The notes beneath the pieces were generated by a model that saw nothing but the letters and a program-made list of their open reading frames with translations, was not told the origin of the DNA and did no database searches. A stretch of DNA of 64,000 nt from Fibrobacter sp. (GTDB lineage Bacteria > Fibrobacterota > Fibrobacteria > Fibrobacterales > Fibrobacteraceae), in assembly GCA_017526585.1 (NCBI GenBank), contig JAFXRC010000028.1, forward strand, positions 1-64,000. The letters are read 5' to 3'. Position numbers and translations under genes: made by a program. Positions 9,101 to 18,132 of this stretch are shown in pieces. Within the stretch, counting starts at the first letter, position 1. Every line of letters begins with the position of its first letter.

Positions 9101-9874
9101 ATGGATAAAGTAAAAAGTATTTTAAACAAACTTCTGACGTGGTTCAAGACGGCGCCAATTGTCAAGGCGGTTGCCGTTTGGATTGTTCTCTTGATTGTGC
9201 TTGCCTTTGCGGTCGACAAACTTGTGATGCCGATTTTCTCTGGGCATTTCGCCTCTACGGGTGAAGTTCCGAACTTGGAAGGCATGACGCAGGAAGCTGC
9301 TGAGAAGGCTCTGGACGAAGCGGGCTTCAAGTACGAATGGCTCGAAGAAGGGCGCTATAACGCCCAAATTCCGGAAGGTCTTGTGCTGGTGCAGATGCCC
9401 GCTGCCGGACGTACCGCAAAGCTTGGCCGTACAGTCAAACTTACCAAGAGTTTGGGACTTCGCGAAGTGGAAATTCCTGATTTGCGTGGCAAGAGCCAGA
9501 AGCAGGCTGCGATTTCCTTGAGCCGAGCAGGTCTTGTGCAGGGAGCAATTGTGAAGGGCGCTCACCAGAGCATTCCGCGTGGTGTCGTGATTCGCACGAT
9601 TCCTTTTGCGGGTCAGAAGGTGCGCGTTGGCGATACGGTGAAGGTCGTGATTTCTGCTGGAGTCACATCGGGTAATACGCTGTTGCCGGACTTTGGCGGC
9701 GAATTGATTGACAATGTCTATGCGAAAATCGAAAAGCTCGGTTTTAAAGTTGGCAAGATCAAGCGCCAGAAAGACGAAGAAGGTCGTGCTCCTGGTACGG
9801 TGATCGAGACTTCTCCCAAACATGGCGACTACTTGCCGCCAGATACCAAGATTGATTTTATAATCGCTGACTAG
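9101..9874 (+). CDS. PASTA-domain membrane protein
   Basis: The 257-residue protein has a short cytoplasmic N-terminus, one transmembrane helix (about 18-42) and three extracytoplasmic PASTA repeats: about 50-115 (VPNLEGMTQEAAEKAL), 116-183 (IPDLRGKSQKQAAI) and 185-257 (LPDFGGELIDNV). Start ATG 9101 is chosen; a TTG at 9059 in the same frame would lie inside the intergenic inverted repeat. PASTA domains bind peptidoglycan fragments or beta-lactams in PBPs and PknB-like kinases. Here no kinase or transpeptidase domain is attached. Likely a cell-wall-associated inner-membrane protein; role unknown. The next gene starts 10 bases downstream. Confidence 0.88.
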   Translation: MDKVKSILNKLLTWFKTAPIVKAVAVWIVLLIVLAFAVDKLVMPIFSGHFASTGEVPNLEGMTQEAAEKALDEAGFKYEWLEEGRYNAQIPEGLVLVQMPAAGRTAKLGRTVKLTKSLGLREVEIPDLRGKSQKQAAISLSRAGLVQGAIVKGAHQSIPRGVVIRTIPFAGQKVRVGDTVKVVISAGVTSGNTLLPDFGGELIDNVYAKIEKLGFKVGKIKRQKDEEGRAPGTVIETSPKHGDYLPPDTKIDFIIAD

Positions 9875-9884
9875 GAACGAACGC

Positions 9885-11822
9885 ATGAAGTCCCTGTTCA
9901 TTTCGCTTGCGGTTGCGGTAGCGCTCTTTACGACGGCGCTTTCGTGTGGCGGTTGCGCCTCGTCGGCGAAGAAGGGTAGCGCCTTGACGGCTGCTGATTC
10001 GGCGGCGATTGCAATGGCTGTAAATGCGAAGCTGGATTCCATGCAGAAGGCAGCGGCTGAAGAAACCGCCTTGCCAGAGAATATCGATGCGGCGCACGAA
10101 TCGTTTATCCGCGCTCAGGAAATGGAACTCCGCGGAGAAAAGGCGCTGGCGAACGTGTTCTGGCAACATGCAGCGGAATCGGATCCGTACAACCGGTACC
10201 TTGCCTTTAAGCTTGCCGAAATCATTGCGGCACAGGGCGTCGATTCCCTTGCCTTAGTTCAGGCTCAGCATGCGCAGCGTCTCAAGGGAACTGCAACGGC
10301 GTCTCAGCTGGGGTTACTTGCGCACCTGTACGTGAAGGACGGCAGCGCTGATTCGGCTCGTAAGTATTTTAACGCGGCGTTAGATTCTTCTCGCTACCAG
10401 GACATGACGCTTCTGTATGATTACAGCCTGTTCCTGGAAGCGGTGCAGGACGGCAAGGAACTGGTTCGCGTCTATGACTTGCTTTTGCCGCAGGTGAACT
10501 ATATGCCGACGCTTTTCCAGCGTCAGCTCAAGCTACTGCTCGATCAGGGGAAGGATTCTGCCGTCGTGGAACTTTTCGAAAAGGGTCATGAGGCGACGGG
10601 TGACAAGAAGATGCTTTTGCAGATGGTGCAGGGACTAGTGTTCCAGAAGCGCATGAAGGAGGCTCAGGCGGTTGTTGACACGCTTTCGGAAACGACGAAA
10701 GAGGACGAGTCGATGATTGTTCTTATGATGAGCGCCCTCGCCGAAACGGACCGTGAAGCGGCATACACCCTTCTTAAGAAGAAGTATTTGGAAGATGGTG
10801 TTCGTACTCCGATTCTTGCCAATTTCCTCGGTCACTACGAGAATATGTTTGGGAACCTGGATAGCGCGAAGGTCCATTTGAAATATGCTGCCGAGAATAT
10901 AGAGGATCAGCGGGTCTATGTGACGAATTCCTACCATGCCCTTGCAGCAATTGCCTTTAAGGAGAAGAAGCCGAAAGAAGCCGTTCGCTATGCGGAAATG
11001 GCGGATTCTGTTGCCCTGGGAGGTGACAAGGCTTTGCTCGCGATGACTTATGGAACAGCGGGAATGTACAGCAAGGCTTACAAGCTGCTGGATTCTTTGA
11101 TTGTCGTGTGGGATAAGTGGACTCCGATGGAAGGAATCGCTGATTCTGCATCGATGCAGCGCATGCAGGTGGAAGTCGAACGCAACAGAAGGCAGTTCCG
11201 TGATGCGTATGCCCGCATTTTGACCGTGGAGGCACAAGAAATCCAGCAGAAGGATATTGCGGATTCTGCTGCTGTCAAGAAGGCGCAGGTGCTGCGAGGA
11301 AAGGCGGACTCCCTTTACAGGGATTTGTTGAACAGGGACTCGTCGGATTTGGGATTGTTAAACCAGATAGCGATGAACCTGGAACGAATGGAAAAGTTCG
11401 ACGAAGCGTTTAAGCTGTTCGACAAGCTTCTCTTGCCGGAGAATGTCGCAAAGATTGATTTGCCGGAAGTGCTTAATTATTACGGATACACGCTGATTGA
11501 CTTGAACCGAACCCCCGAAGAACTGGACAAGGGTATCGCTCTGGTGAACGAAGCTCTTGCAAAGGACAATTCTGCGGAGCCTACGGAGGCGTACCTGGAT
11601 TCCAAGGCATGGGGACTTTATCGCAAGGGACTCTTTGCCGAGGCCCTCGAAGTGATGAAACTCATCAAGAATCCGCGCTTTGAAGAGGACTATGTTTACT
11701 GGGAACACATGGCGGCTATTCAGGAGGCGCTCGGAATGAAGACCGAAGCGGCGGCATCCTACAAGAAACTGAAAAAGTTACAGCCGCATCATCCTGCCGT
11801 AAAGAAGTTCTATAAGAAATAG
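9885..11822 (+). CDS. TPR-repeat lipoprotein
   Basis: The 645-residue protein begins with a lipoprotein signal (MKSLFISLAVAVALF, then LSCGGC), so it is probably lipid-anchored. The rest is all-alpha, with many degenerate tetratricopeptide-like helix pairs, for example AKVHLKYAAENI, KEAVRYAEMADSV and FDEAFKLFDKLLLPE, and a last repeat near residue 610. TPR proteins are scaffolds for complexes; large TPR lipoproteins are common in Gram-negative outer membranes. It sits between the PASTA protein and a LolB-like lipoprotein in one co-directional run (gaps of 10 and under 20 bases), suggesting joint work on the envelope. No enzymatic motif is seen. Confidence 0.85.
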   Translation: MKSLFISLAVAVALFTTALSCGGCASSAKKGSALTAADSAAIAMAVNAKLDSMQKAAAEETALPENIDAAHESFIRAQEMELRGEKALANVFWQHAAESDPYNRYLAFKLAEIIAAQGVDSLALVQAQHAQRLKGTATASQLGLLAHLYVKDGSADSARKYFNAALDSSRYQDMTLLYDYSLFLEAVQDGKELVRVYDLLLPQVNYMPTLFQRQLKLLLDQGKDSAVVELFEKGHEATGDKKMLLQMVQGLVFQKRMKEAQAVVDTLSETTKEDESMIVLMMSALAETDREAAYTLLKKKYLEDGVRTPILANFLGHYENMFGNLDSAKVHLKYAAENIEDQRVYVTNSYHALAAIAFKEKKPKEAVRYAEMADSVALGGDKALLAMTYGTAGMYSKAYKLLDSLIVVWDKWTPMEGIADSASMQRMQVEVERNRRQFRDAYARILTVEAQEIQQKDIADSAAVKKAQVLRGKADSLYRDLLNRDSSDLGLLNQIAMNLERMEKFDEAFKLFDKLLLPENVAKIDLPEVLNYYGYTLIDLNRTPEELDKGIALVNEALAKDNSAEPTEAYLDSKAWGLYRKGLFAEALEVMKLIKNPRFEEDYVYWEHMAAIQEALGMKTEAAASYKKLKKLQPHHPAVKKFYKK

Positions 11823-11839
11823 CCGGTAGGTTGAGTTTC

Positions 11840-12640
11840 GTGGTTAGGGTTTTGAAGGATACATTTTTGAAGTTTTCCTGTTCCATATTTGTCTTGTTCT
11901 TCGTGACGGTTGTTCTTGTTGGCTGCGCCGGTCAAAAGCCCGTAGTGGAACCCAGTGCTCCTGCAGACTCGGCGACGGCTGAAGCTCCACGCGACAGCCT
12001 CCGTGCGAAATTCTTGCTCACGATTGTGCAAAAGGACAGTGCAACGGGAAAAGATGTCGCCCAGGAACTGGATGCCGTTATTTTCTCGGTACCTGGCAAG
12101 CGCTACCGCATGGAACTCACCGGACCACTTGGAATCGGCGTAGCGTCGCTTCTGTGGCAGGAAGAGGGCTGGCAGATGACCTTTCCGACCGAGAAGCTTT
12201 ATATGAAGGGTGTCGGATACATGGTGGGGCTCCTGAACAACGATGAGCTCCCGCTGGTGCATATCCACCAGGTAGCGGACATCTTTGACGGACGTCTCTT
12301 GCCCGAAGGCTACGAGGAAGTCGCTCCCCCGAATGATTCGACGCGTGTCGAAGGGGCTATGTATGCTCGTGAAAAGATGGGGCGCCCCTTTACCTTCCGG
12401 AAGGAAGGCGATCATGTCTCGTGGCTGTCTCGCATGGGACGCGGAGGCAAGACGGAGACCATCCGTTTCTATGATTTCAAGGAATTCGAAGGGGTCGAAA
12501 CTCCATCGAGAATTGTATTCGATCTAGATGGGGTTCGCTTTTTGGAAATACGTATCAAGAAGGTGACTCGCAACAAGTCATTCAGTTCGGGAACTTGGCG
12601 GTTGAACATTCCGAAAAGTTTCAAACGCGTTGGGGAATAA
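11840..12640 (+). CDS. LolB/LppX-like outer-membrane lipoprotein
   Basis: About 266 residues with a lipoprotein signal ending VVLVGC. The mature part (AKFLLTIVQKD, RYRMELTGPLG, GWQMTFPTEKLYMKG, later SRIVFDLDGVRFLEIRIKKV) has the alternating pattern of the incomplete beta-barrel fold shared by LolB, LolA and related lipid-binding lipoproteins. A role in carrying lipids or lipoproteins to the outer membrane is inferred. The start is unclear: TTG 11831, GTG 11840 and TTG 11867 (preceded by AAGGA) are in frame; the last gives the shortest, most typical signal peptide. It follows the TPR lipoprotein closely. Confidence 0.7.
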   Translation: MVRVLKDTFLKFSCSIFVLFFVTVVLVGCAGQKPVVEPSAPADSATAEAPRDSLRAKFLLTIVQKDSATGKDVAQELDAVIFSVPGKRYRMELTGPLGIGVASLLWQEEGWQMTFPTEKLYMKGVGYMVGLLNNDELPLVHIHQVADIFDGRLLPEGYEEVAPPNDSTRVEGAMYAREKMGRPFTFRKEGDHVSWLSRMGRGGKTETIRFYDFKEFEGVETPSRIVFDLDGVRFLEIRIKKVTRNKSFSSGTWRLNIPKSFKRVGE

Positions 12641-12662
12641 ATTTTAGTGGTGAGGAGATTGA

Positions 12663-13763
12663 ATGAAAAAAGTTCTGTTTCTTGGCGCATTGATGGCGCT
12701 GCTTCTATCGTGTTCTGACGAAACCACGTATGTGGAGTACGACGCCGACCCCGTCATGGTGGAATCGTACAAGGAATTGTCCGACCTGGACGCCTCTGAT
12801 TTCAAGAGCGGTACGCGCATCTTTGTCCGCGACGAAGACCGTTTCTATTCCTGGGATGGAAAGTCGTGGAACGAAATCGACGAAGTCCGCTCGTCTTCGA
12901 GCAGGTCGTCCTCCAGCAGCGATGATTACGATGATGAATCGTCCGATTCAAACGGCGACATCGAAAGCTCGGACGACGAAGAAGGTTACTCCAGTTCCCG
13001 CGAAGATGATGTGACGGTGCGCTCCAGTTCCTCCGAACAGCTGGTCGAGTCCAGTTCTTCTGCGGAAGAGTCCTCCAGCTCGGTTCGGGAATGTTGGCGT
13101 GAGATGAATAAAAATTACTCCTATGGCGAGTATGTTGACGAACGCGATGGATACTTGTATAGAACCATAGAGATTGAAGGACGAACATGGCTTGCCGAAA
13201 ACCTGAATTACGATATTCCTGACCTTGGTGATACTGCAGATGCCTGCTTTGCTTATAACGATACGTTATACTGTGGAAAATATGGAAGGTATTACACATG
13301 GTATGCCATGATGAATATTAGACCGGAAGAGTGTAGCGGTAATGGCGGATGTCCTGGATTGTACAGCTACCCCTATCGCGGCGTTTGCCCCGCTGGCTGG
13401 CATTTGCCCGATTCCATTGAAGTGGCGGAACTGATTGAACTGTTCGGCGGAATGAAGGCGGCGGGTGGAACCTTGATCGCCCATAGCTTTGGTTTTAATT
13501 TTCTGGGAGGAGGATATCAAAATGTCAAGAGCAATGGCGAACGCTATTGGTCAAATGAATTTGCTGGATACCCGAAGGGCTACCTTTATTTTGTAAGTGA
13601 GAGTGGCTTTACTAAAACTTTGAGTCCGGTGTATTATGTTGAATTTTACTACCGAGACCTGCAATTGACTTCAATAGGTCGAAATACGGCGATTCCGGTG
13701 AGATGCGTCAAAGACGATCCCGATGAAATTGAGCGTCGTAAAAATTTGGTGGTGGAGGAATAA
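12663..13763 (+). CDS. FISUMP-domain lipoprotein
   Basis: The 366-residue protein has a lipobox (ALLLSC), a short domain ending near FYSWDGKSWNEI, and a Ser/Asp/Glu-rich linker of about 75 residues (runs such as SSSSS and ESSDDEEG). The C-terminal Fibrobacter major paralogous domain contains DERDGYLYRTIEIEGRTW, AENLNY, the CPAGWHLPDS signature and the closing PVRCVKD. FISUMP proteins are abundant surface lipoproteins of Fibrobacter with unknown function; adhesion or carbohydrate contact is only speculation. Start ATG 12663 follows GAGGAG. The stop codon is directly followed by the ATG of the next FISUMP gene, so the two are cotranslated. Confidence 0.9.
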   Translation: MKKVLFLGALMALLLSCSDETTYVEYDADPVMVESYKELSDLDASDFKSGTRIFVRDEDRFYSWDGKSWNEIDEVRSSSSRSSSSSDDYDDESSDSNGDIESSDDEEGYSSSREDDVTVRSSSSEQLVESSSSAEESSSSVRECWREMNKNYSYGEYVDERDGYLYRTIEIEGRTWLAENLNYDIPDLGDTADACFAYNDTLYCGKYGRYYTWYAMMNIRPEECSGNGGCPGLYSYPYRGVCPAGWHLPDSIEVAELIELFGGMKAAGGTLIAHSFGFNFLGGGYQNVKSNGERYWSNEFAGYPKGYLYFVSESGFTKTLSPVYYVEFYYRDLQLTSIGRNTAIPVRCVKDDPDEIERRKNLVVEE

Positions 13764-15317
13764 ATGCAAATGTTGCCGAAAAGTTTGATCGTCTTAGGGT
13801 CGCTTATCCTGTTGAATGCTTGTGGCGATGAAAAGACCGTTTATTATCCGAGCTCTGCAGTTTCTGAAATTGTAGACAGTCGTGAAGACTTGAAAAAATG
13901 TACCGAAAAAAACAACGGCGATATTGTCTATGTCAGGGATGAACACGCTGCCTATATTTGTGACATGGAAAAATGGGGAATCTACGAGGAATACGACGAA
14001 CCGCATATAGGTGGTTCCGATGAAGATGGATTGTCTAGTTCTTCGGAAAAGTCCGGTGGAAAATCTAGTTCGTCGCAATCTTCGAAGAATGAGTCGTCAT
14101 CATCGAATAAATCGTCTTCTGAACCAGATGAAGATTCTTCGGATTCCGAAGAGAAAGAGCTTTCTTCTTCGTCTTCGGCGGAACGGTCCAGTTCGTCGGC
14201 GTTTGTCTGTGCAAATGACTGGTATTGCAGCAATGTCGAAGAACCCTGCAACGAGGCGACCATCGACAACTTTGCCGTGCTCCCTTATAATGACAAGGTT
14301 TATTACTACCGGTGCATGGCAGATGGGTGGATGCCTTCGGACCTGGTGGAGTATGACACGTTTGGAAAGCCCTGCACCTCGGATGCCGATACTGCTTGGG
14401 GAACCCATGACTTTTATGACCTTAAAGATTCCCTGAACCCCTATCGGAAGTTTTATGTGTGCAAAAAAGGTTCTTATAAGACTTACTATTCATTTGAAGA
14501 ATCCAATTCAACCGTGTTGACGTTCTTTGATGGCATTGTATGCGATGATTTCCATCAGAATGTTGTGGTGCAAAAGAAGTATTCTTCGTTTGCGTGTCAT
14601 GGAACTTCTTGGTACCTGGAAGACCAGTATACGGGAACGATGGTGGACGATCGCGATGGAAAAGAGTACAAGACGGTTGGAATTGGTGACCATATCTGGA
14701 TGCAGGAGAATCTGATGTATAAGGATGTCCCGGCTGTGGAATATGGAACCTACACTGTTAAACAGGGGCCGCAATACAATTGGTACACTGCCGCAAATGT
14801 GTCTGAAAAGGAATGGAACAATAACCCGCTCAAAATCAAGGCCCCGATTCAGGGGATATGCCCGGATGGCTGGCATTTGCCGACCTACAGAAATTTTTTG
14901 GAGTTGTCCGATGCAATCCATGGAATGGTAGACGATTATTATCACTCCAATAATATTTCTAGCGTCAAAAACAGTGTAAAAGCCTGCTACGTTGGCAAAA
15001 ACTGGAGCTTGTTTACGAATAATTCTTTCGAAGGAAAGGATTGTATGAACATGAAATTTCTAACTGTTCCAAGGTTGGAGTCTAATGGACGTGTCGCGAA
15101 AAATGATTCTAACCATACCACTGCCATGTGGCGAAGCGATACATACGACGATTTTTATGCGGGATCTCTAAATTTGTCGAATGCGATGTACAACGAAACG
15201 TCGATGGCATTCAATGAAAATGCTTACGTCAGAATGGAAGCTTTCGAAGTGATCCGTTGCGTCAAAGACGAAGAAGGGGAACATATTTACAAGTCCCCCT
15301 ACGACATTCCGCAGTAA
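13764..15317 (+). CDS. FISUMP-domain lipoprotein
   Basis: The 517-residue protein starts immediately after the previous stop, with GGTGGAGGAA as ribosome site inside that gene. It has a lipobox (LILLNAC), an N-terminal module of the form DIVYVRDEHAAYICD followed by a Trp (a repeated Cys-Trp unit in these proteins), and an acidic serine linker (about 88-150). A middle Cys/Trp-rich section (about 150-295) precedes the C-terminal FISUMP domain (about 296-510: DDRDGKEYKTVGIGDHIW, CPDGWHLPT, VIRCVKDEE). Exposed cell-surface location is inferred. The gene converges on the following minus-strand FISUMP pair with 19 bases between. Confidence 0.9.
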   Translation: MQMLPKSLIVLGSLILLNACGDEKTVYYPSSAVSEIVDSREDLKKCTEKNNGDIVYVRDEHAAYICDMEKWGIYEEYDEPHIGGSDEDGLSSSSEKSGGKSSSSQSSKNESSSSNKSSSEPDEDSSDSEEKELSSSSSAERSSSSAFVCANDWYCSNVEEPCNEATIDNFAVLPYNDKVYYYRCMADGWMPSDLVEYDTFGKPCTSDADTAWGTHDFYDLKDSLNPYRKFYVCKKGSYKTYYSFEESNSTVLTFFDGIVCDDFHQNVVVQKKYSSFACHGTSWYLEDQYTGTMVDDRDGKEYKTVGIGDHIWMQENLMYKDVPAVEYGTYTVKQGPQYNWYTAANVSEKEWNNNPLKIKAPIQGICPDGWHLPTYRNFLELSDAIHGMVDDYYHSNNISSVKNSVKACYVGKNWSLFTNNSFEGKDCMNMKFLTVPRLESNGRVAKNDSNHTTAMWRSDTYDDFYAGSLNLSNAMYNETSMAFNENAYVRMEAFEVIRCVKDEEGEHIYKSPYDIPQ

Positions 15318-15336
15318 AATTTAGCGAGCCTTTGTG

Positions 15337-16854
15337 TTACTTATCCATTAGGCAACGAATGGACATGCTATGGCTACTTTTTTTATAACAAGGCACGACC
15401 TTCACCGTGTCCATTGAAATCTCCAAGCTCCATACTTCATCATCGTCCTTTTCGGAAGCACTCCAATAGGTGACAGCACTGTAGCGATCTTCGGAGTTTC
15501 TTGAGTGAACTGGATGCGCTTCAAAACCGAGAATGTTTGATCCGTAATAACGATAGGGCCAATCCATGATGCTTCTCAGGTCTTTTTTGATATCGTAATT
15601 TTCTAGGACAAAATTTACCAGCGTATCGAATTCGTCTTTAATGGGGATGTGCCACCCTTTGGGGCAAAGTCCTTGTCTTGGGAATGCATCGGGGGCAAGT
15701 CCACAAATGTAACCGCCGGCGCAGACTTTTTCGAGAGTGTCGATAGCCTGGTACCAGTAGTCGTAGCCATAACCTGTTTGAGGATTCGCGTCAGACCATC
15801 CTTCTTTCAATTTATACCTTAAGTTCTCGGCCAACCAGGTCTGATTTCCGATGTCGACGGTCTTGTAAACGGTTCCGTCTCGCTCGTCGGTAAACTCGCC
15901 GTATTCGCCTTGATAACCGTATGGCTGCAAGGTGTCGTTGATGCAACGGACTGGGATTGCATATCTCGTATATGTGAAACTGATTCTTGAACCATAATCA
16001 TAGCTTGTGCTGACATAGAAAGTGAGCCCTGTGTTGGTGACACTGTCGTACATTCTGGAATTGCTTCCCCAGAGTGTAGCCCCATTTGTTTCTTCCCCGT
16101 CGAACTTTCCATCTCTATAAAGATATGACTTGGGTAGCGAAAATCCGTATATGTCTGCAAAATCCCAACCGGCTTTCGACAGCAAGTAGGATCTTGCACT
16201 GGTTTTTCCCATGGACATTTCTAGTAGTTCCTTGAACTCGGCTGAGTCGGGTAGGTGATAACCTGCAGGGCAGGCGGTTTGAGCGTCTTCCCAGGTGTAG
16301 CAGCGGCCCACACTTGCACAATGGTGACAATAAGAGGAATCCGTTTCGTAATTCAGGTTTTGCGCCATCCATTTTTGGTAACCGATGACAACGGTCTTGT
16401 AGGTTTGACCATCGCGGGCATCGGTGAATTCTCCGTATGAAATTTTCGGATTCAAAAAGTCTTCGCGGGTGGGAAACGATGATGAACTGTGGCTATCTTC
16501 ATAGTAGTAATCGCTGCTGGAAGAGTACTGCGTCTCGCTTGAAGACGAAATGTCGTCGGAATCGGAAGACGAGCCTTCGGACGAAGAGGATTCTTTGGAC
16601 TTGGAGTCGCTAGAGGATTTGCCCAAGCTGCTCGATGAAGGTTCTTCTTGCGCAACCCATTCGTAGCCATCGCATTCGTATTCGATGTCTTCGTCCTTTA
16701 CGTAGACGTAGTCGCCCCTGTTGCCGCTGCTGCAAGCGATGACTTGGAGTTCTTTGGCCGATTGGATCTCGGCAAGGTGAATGTTGATGTCATCATCGCT
16801 GCAGGCGCAAAGAACCAACAGGGAAAATGCAAATGCTGCTTTGGACTTATTCAT
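15337..16854 (-). CDS. Lipoprotein with two FISUMP domains
   Basis: The 505-residue protein has a lipoprotein signal (VLCAC), the N-terminal DYVYVKDEDIEYECD unit, a serine/acidic linker (about 75-125) and two tandem FISUMP domains: about 142-310 (DARDGQTYKTVVIGYQKW, CPAGYHLPDS, PVRCIND) and about 320-504 (DERDGTVYKTVDIGNQTW, CPKGWHIPIK, SIRCLMDK). Its start overlaps the end of the upstream minus-strand FISUMP gene by eight bases, so the pair is translationally coupled. The two domains differ clearly in sequence, suggesting an old internal duplication or fusion. Function unknown. Confidence 0.9.
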   Translation of the reverse strand: MNKSKAAFAFSLLVLCACSDDDINIHLAEIQSAKELQVIACSSGNRGDYVYVKDEDIEYECDGYEWVAQEEPSSSSLGKSSSDSKSKESSSSEGSSSDSDDISSSSETQYSSSSDYYYEDSHSSSSFPTREDFLNPKISYGEFTDARDGQTYKTVVIGYQKWMAQNLNYETDSSYCHHCASVGRCYTWEDAQTACPAGYHLPDSAEFKELLEMSMGKTSARSYLLSKAGWDFADIYGFSLPKSYLYRDGKFDGEETNGATLWGSNSRMYDSVTNTGLTFYVSTSYDYGSRISFTYTRYAIPVRCINDTLQPYGYQGEYGEFTDERDGTVYKTVDIGNQTWLAENLRYKLKEGWSDANPQTGYGYDYWYQAIDTLEKVCAGGYICGLAPDAFPRQGLCPKGWHIPIKDEFDTLVNFVLENYDIKKDLRSIMDWPYRYYGSNILGFEAHPVHSRNSEDRYSAVTYWSASEKDDDEVWSLEISMDTVKVVPCYKKSSHSMSIRCLMDK

Positions 16855-18013
16855 CGTTGTTCTCCTCGGGGTTCTTTATGCAGCGGACTGCGAATTGACC
16901 GACCTTGGCATAATCGTCAAAGACGTTTTTTATTAAAAATGTGCCTGCAACATAGGCTTTGTAACCATAGCCATATACTTCTGATGAGGTCCAATAAGCG
17001 GCAACGATGTTGTCCATCCATACATAGTCGCCCACGTCGGTCTTGTAACCATGACGCGTTGCCGAAAATCCAAAGAAATCACTTTTACCGGAACGGTCCC
17101 ATGTAATATAAGAGGTGTCGGATATTAACCCGCGTACGGCTGTGCGGCCGTATTCGTCGCCATTCTCTAGATTTTCAGAAGTGAATCCCACATTGCTCCA
17201 AAGGGTGTCCCATTCACTCTTGGTAGGAACATGCCATCCGTTAGGGCATATTCCTTGGTTGCTTGTCAATGAGCAGCTTGCGTCGTCTTGACAGCGGTTC
17301 TTGTCGTAATCCATGACGCCCGGCCAGGAATAGAGTTTTCCGAAACGTAAACAGAAATCGGGCTCGTCTCTGTAACAGGATTGTCGGCGGTTGTCTTCTA
17401 TATCGTAATTCAGGTTCTGCGCCATCCAGGTCTGTTCGCCGATAACAACGGTCTTGTATTTTTGCCCGTCGCGTTCGTCTTCGAGGACTCCATATTGGCA
17501 AGTGTCGATTTCTGCATTACGGCAGGGCTTTACCTTCGTAATAAAGTTGAACGAAGAACTACTTGAAACGGCTTCTTCGCTGGACGAAGACTCTTCCTCT
17601 TCTTCACTGGAAGACGATTCCTCGATTTCTTCGCTCGAAGAGCTTTCCTCGTCGATATCGAAAATATAGGAGCTACTGGAAGGAACCACGATGATGTCTA
17701 GGTCGTCGCTGGAGGAACTTTCTTCGTCCTCGTCGGAGCTGCTCGAAGAATTTTCAGAAGATGACGATACGAACAGTTCAACCCATTTCTTGTTGTCGCA
17801 TTCGTAAATCTGTTCGGTCTCGATGATGTAGACGTATTCGCCTTCGAGAGATTTGGTGCATTTCAGTGTCTTGAAAGTGGATTCACTGATGTCGTTAGGG
17901 TGCCCCACCTTCAGGGTGTAAAAGTCCTGCTCGTCGTCGGAACATCCTGTGAAAATGCTTCCTGCCAATAGAGCAAGTAACACTAGAACACAATTGTTCA
18001 AGTTTAAATGCAT
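16847..18013 (-). CDS. FISUMP-domain lipoprotein
   Basis: About 388 residues from ATG 18013, chosen because it gives a compact lipoprotein signal (MHLNLNNCVLVLLALL, then IFTGC) and has AAGG upstream; an ATG at 18046 would add 11 polar residues. Layout matches its relatives: a GEYVYIIETEQIYECD unit, a long acidic serine linker (about 85-150), then one FISUMP domain with DERDGQKYKTVVIGEQTW, AQNLNYD, CPNGWHVPTKSEWD and AVRCIKN. It is first in a two-gene minus-strand operon and divergent from the M6-like gene. Confidence 0.88.
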   Translation of the reverse strand: MHLNLNNCVLVLLALLAGSIFTGCSDDEQDFYTLKVGHPNDISESTFKTLKCTKSLEGEYVYIIETEQIYECDNKKWVELFVSSSSENSSSSSDEDEESSSSDDLDIIVVPSSSSYIFDIDEESSSSEEIEESSSSEEEEESSSSEEAVSSSSSFNFITKVKPCRNAEIDTCQYGVLEDERDGQKYKTVVIGEQTWMAQNLNYDIEDNRRQSCYRDEPDFCLRFGKLYSWPGVMDYDKNRCQDDASCSLTSNQGICPNGWHVPTKSEWDTLWSNVGFTSENLENGDEYGRTAVRGLISDTSYITWDRSGKSDFFGFSATRHGYKTDVGDYVWMDNIVAAYWTSSEVYGYGYKAYVAGTFLIKNVFDDYAKVGQFAVRCIKNPEENNDE

Positions 18014-18132
18014 AAAATGATGACCTTGGAAAAAATTGTATCTCATAACCCGTAGCGCAAATATATTAAATAATGAAGGGGAGTTTTGGTGCGTGCCCGA
18101 CTTTGCGGACGCGACTTTTGTAAATTAGGGGT

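Noticed and set aside
12890-13090. Serine-codon-rich stretches in FISUMP genes as DNA repeats or CRISPR-like arrays
   Set aside because: They are in-frame linkers with mixed serine codons, no fixed unit length and no spacers.
18040-18130. Sigma-54 promoter before the M6-like gene (TTGGTGCG and TTTGC)
   Set aside because: The GG and GC elements are 15 bases apart rather than 10, and the surrounding consensus is missing.
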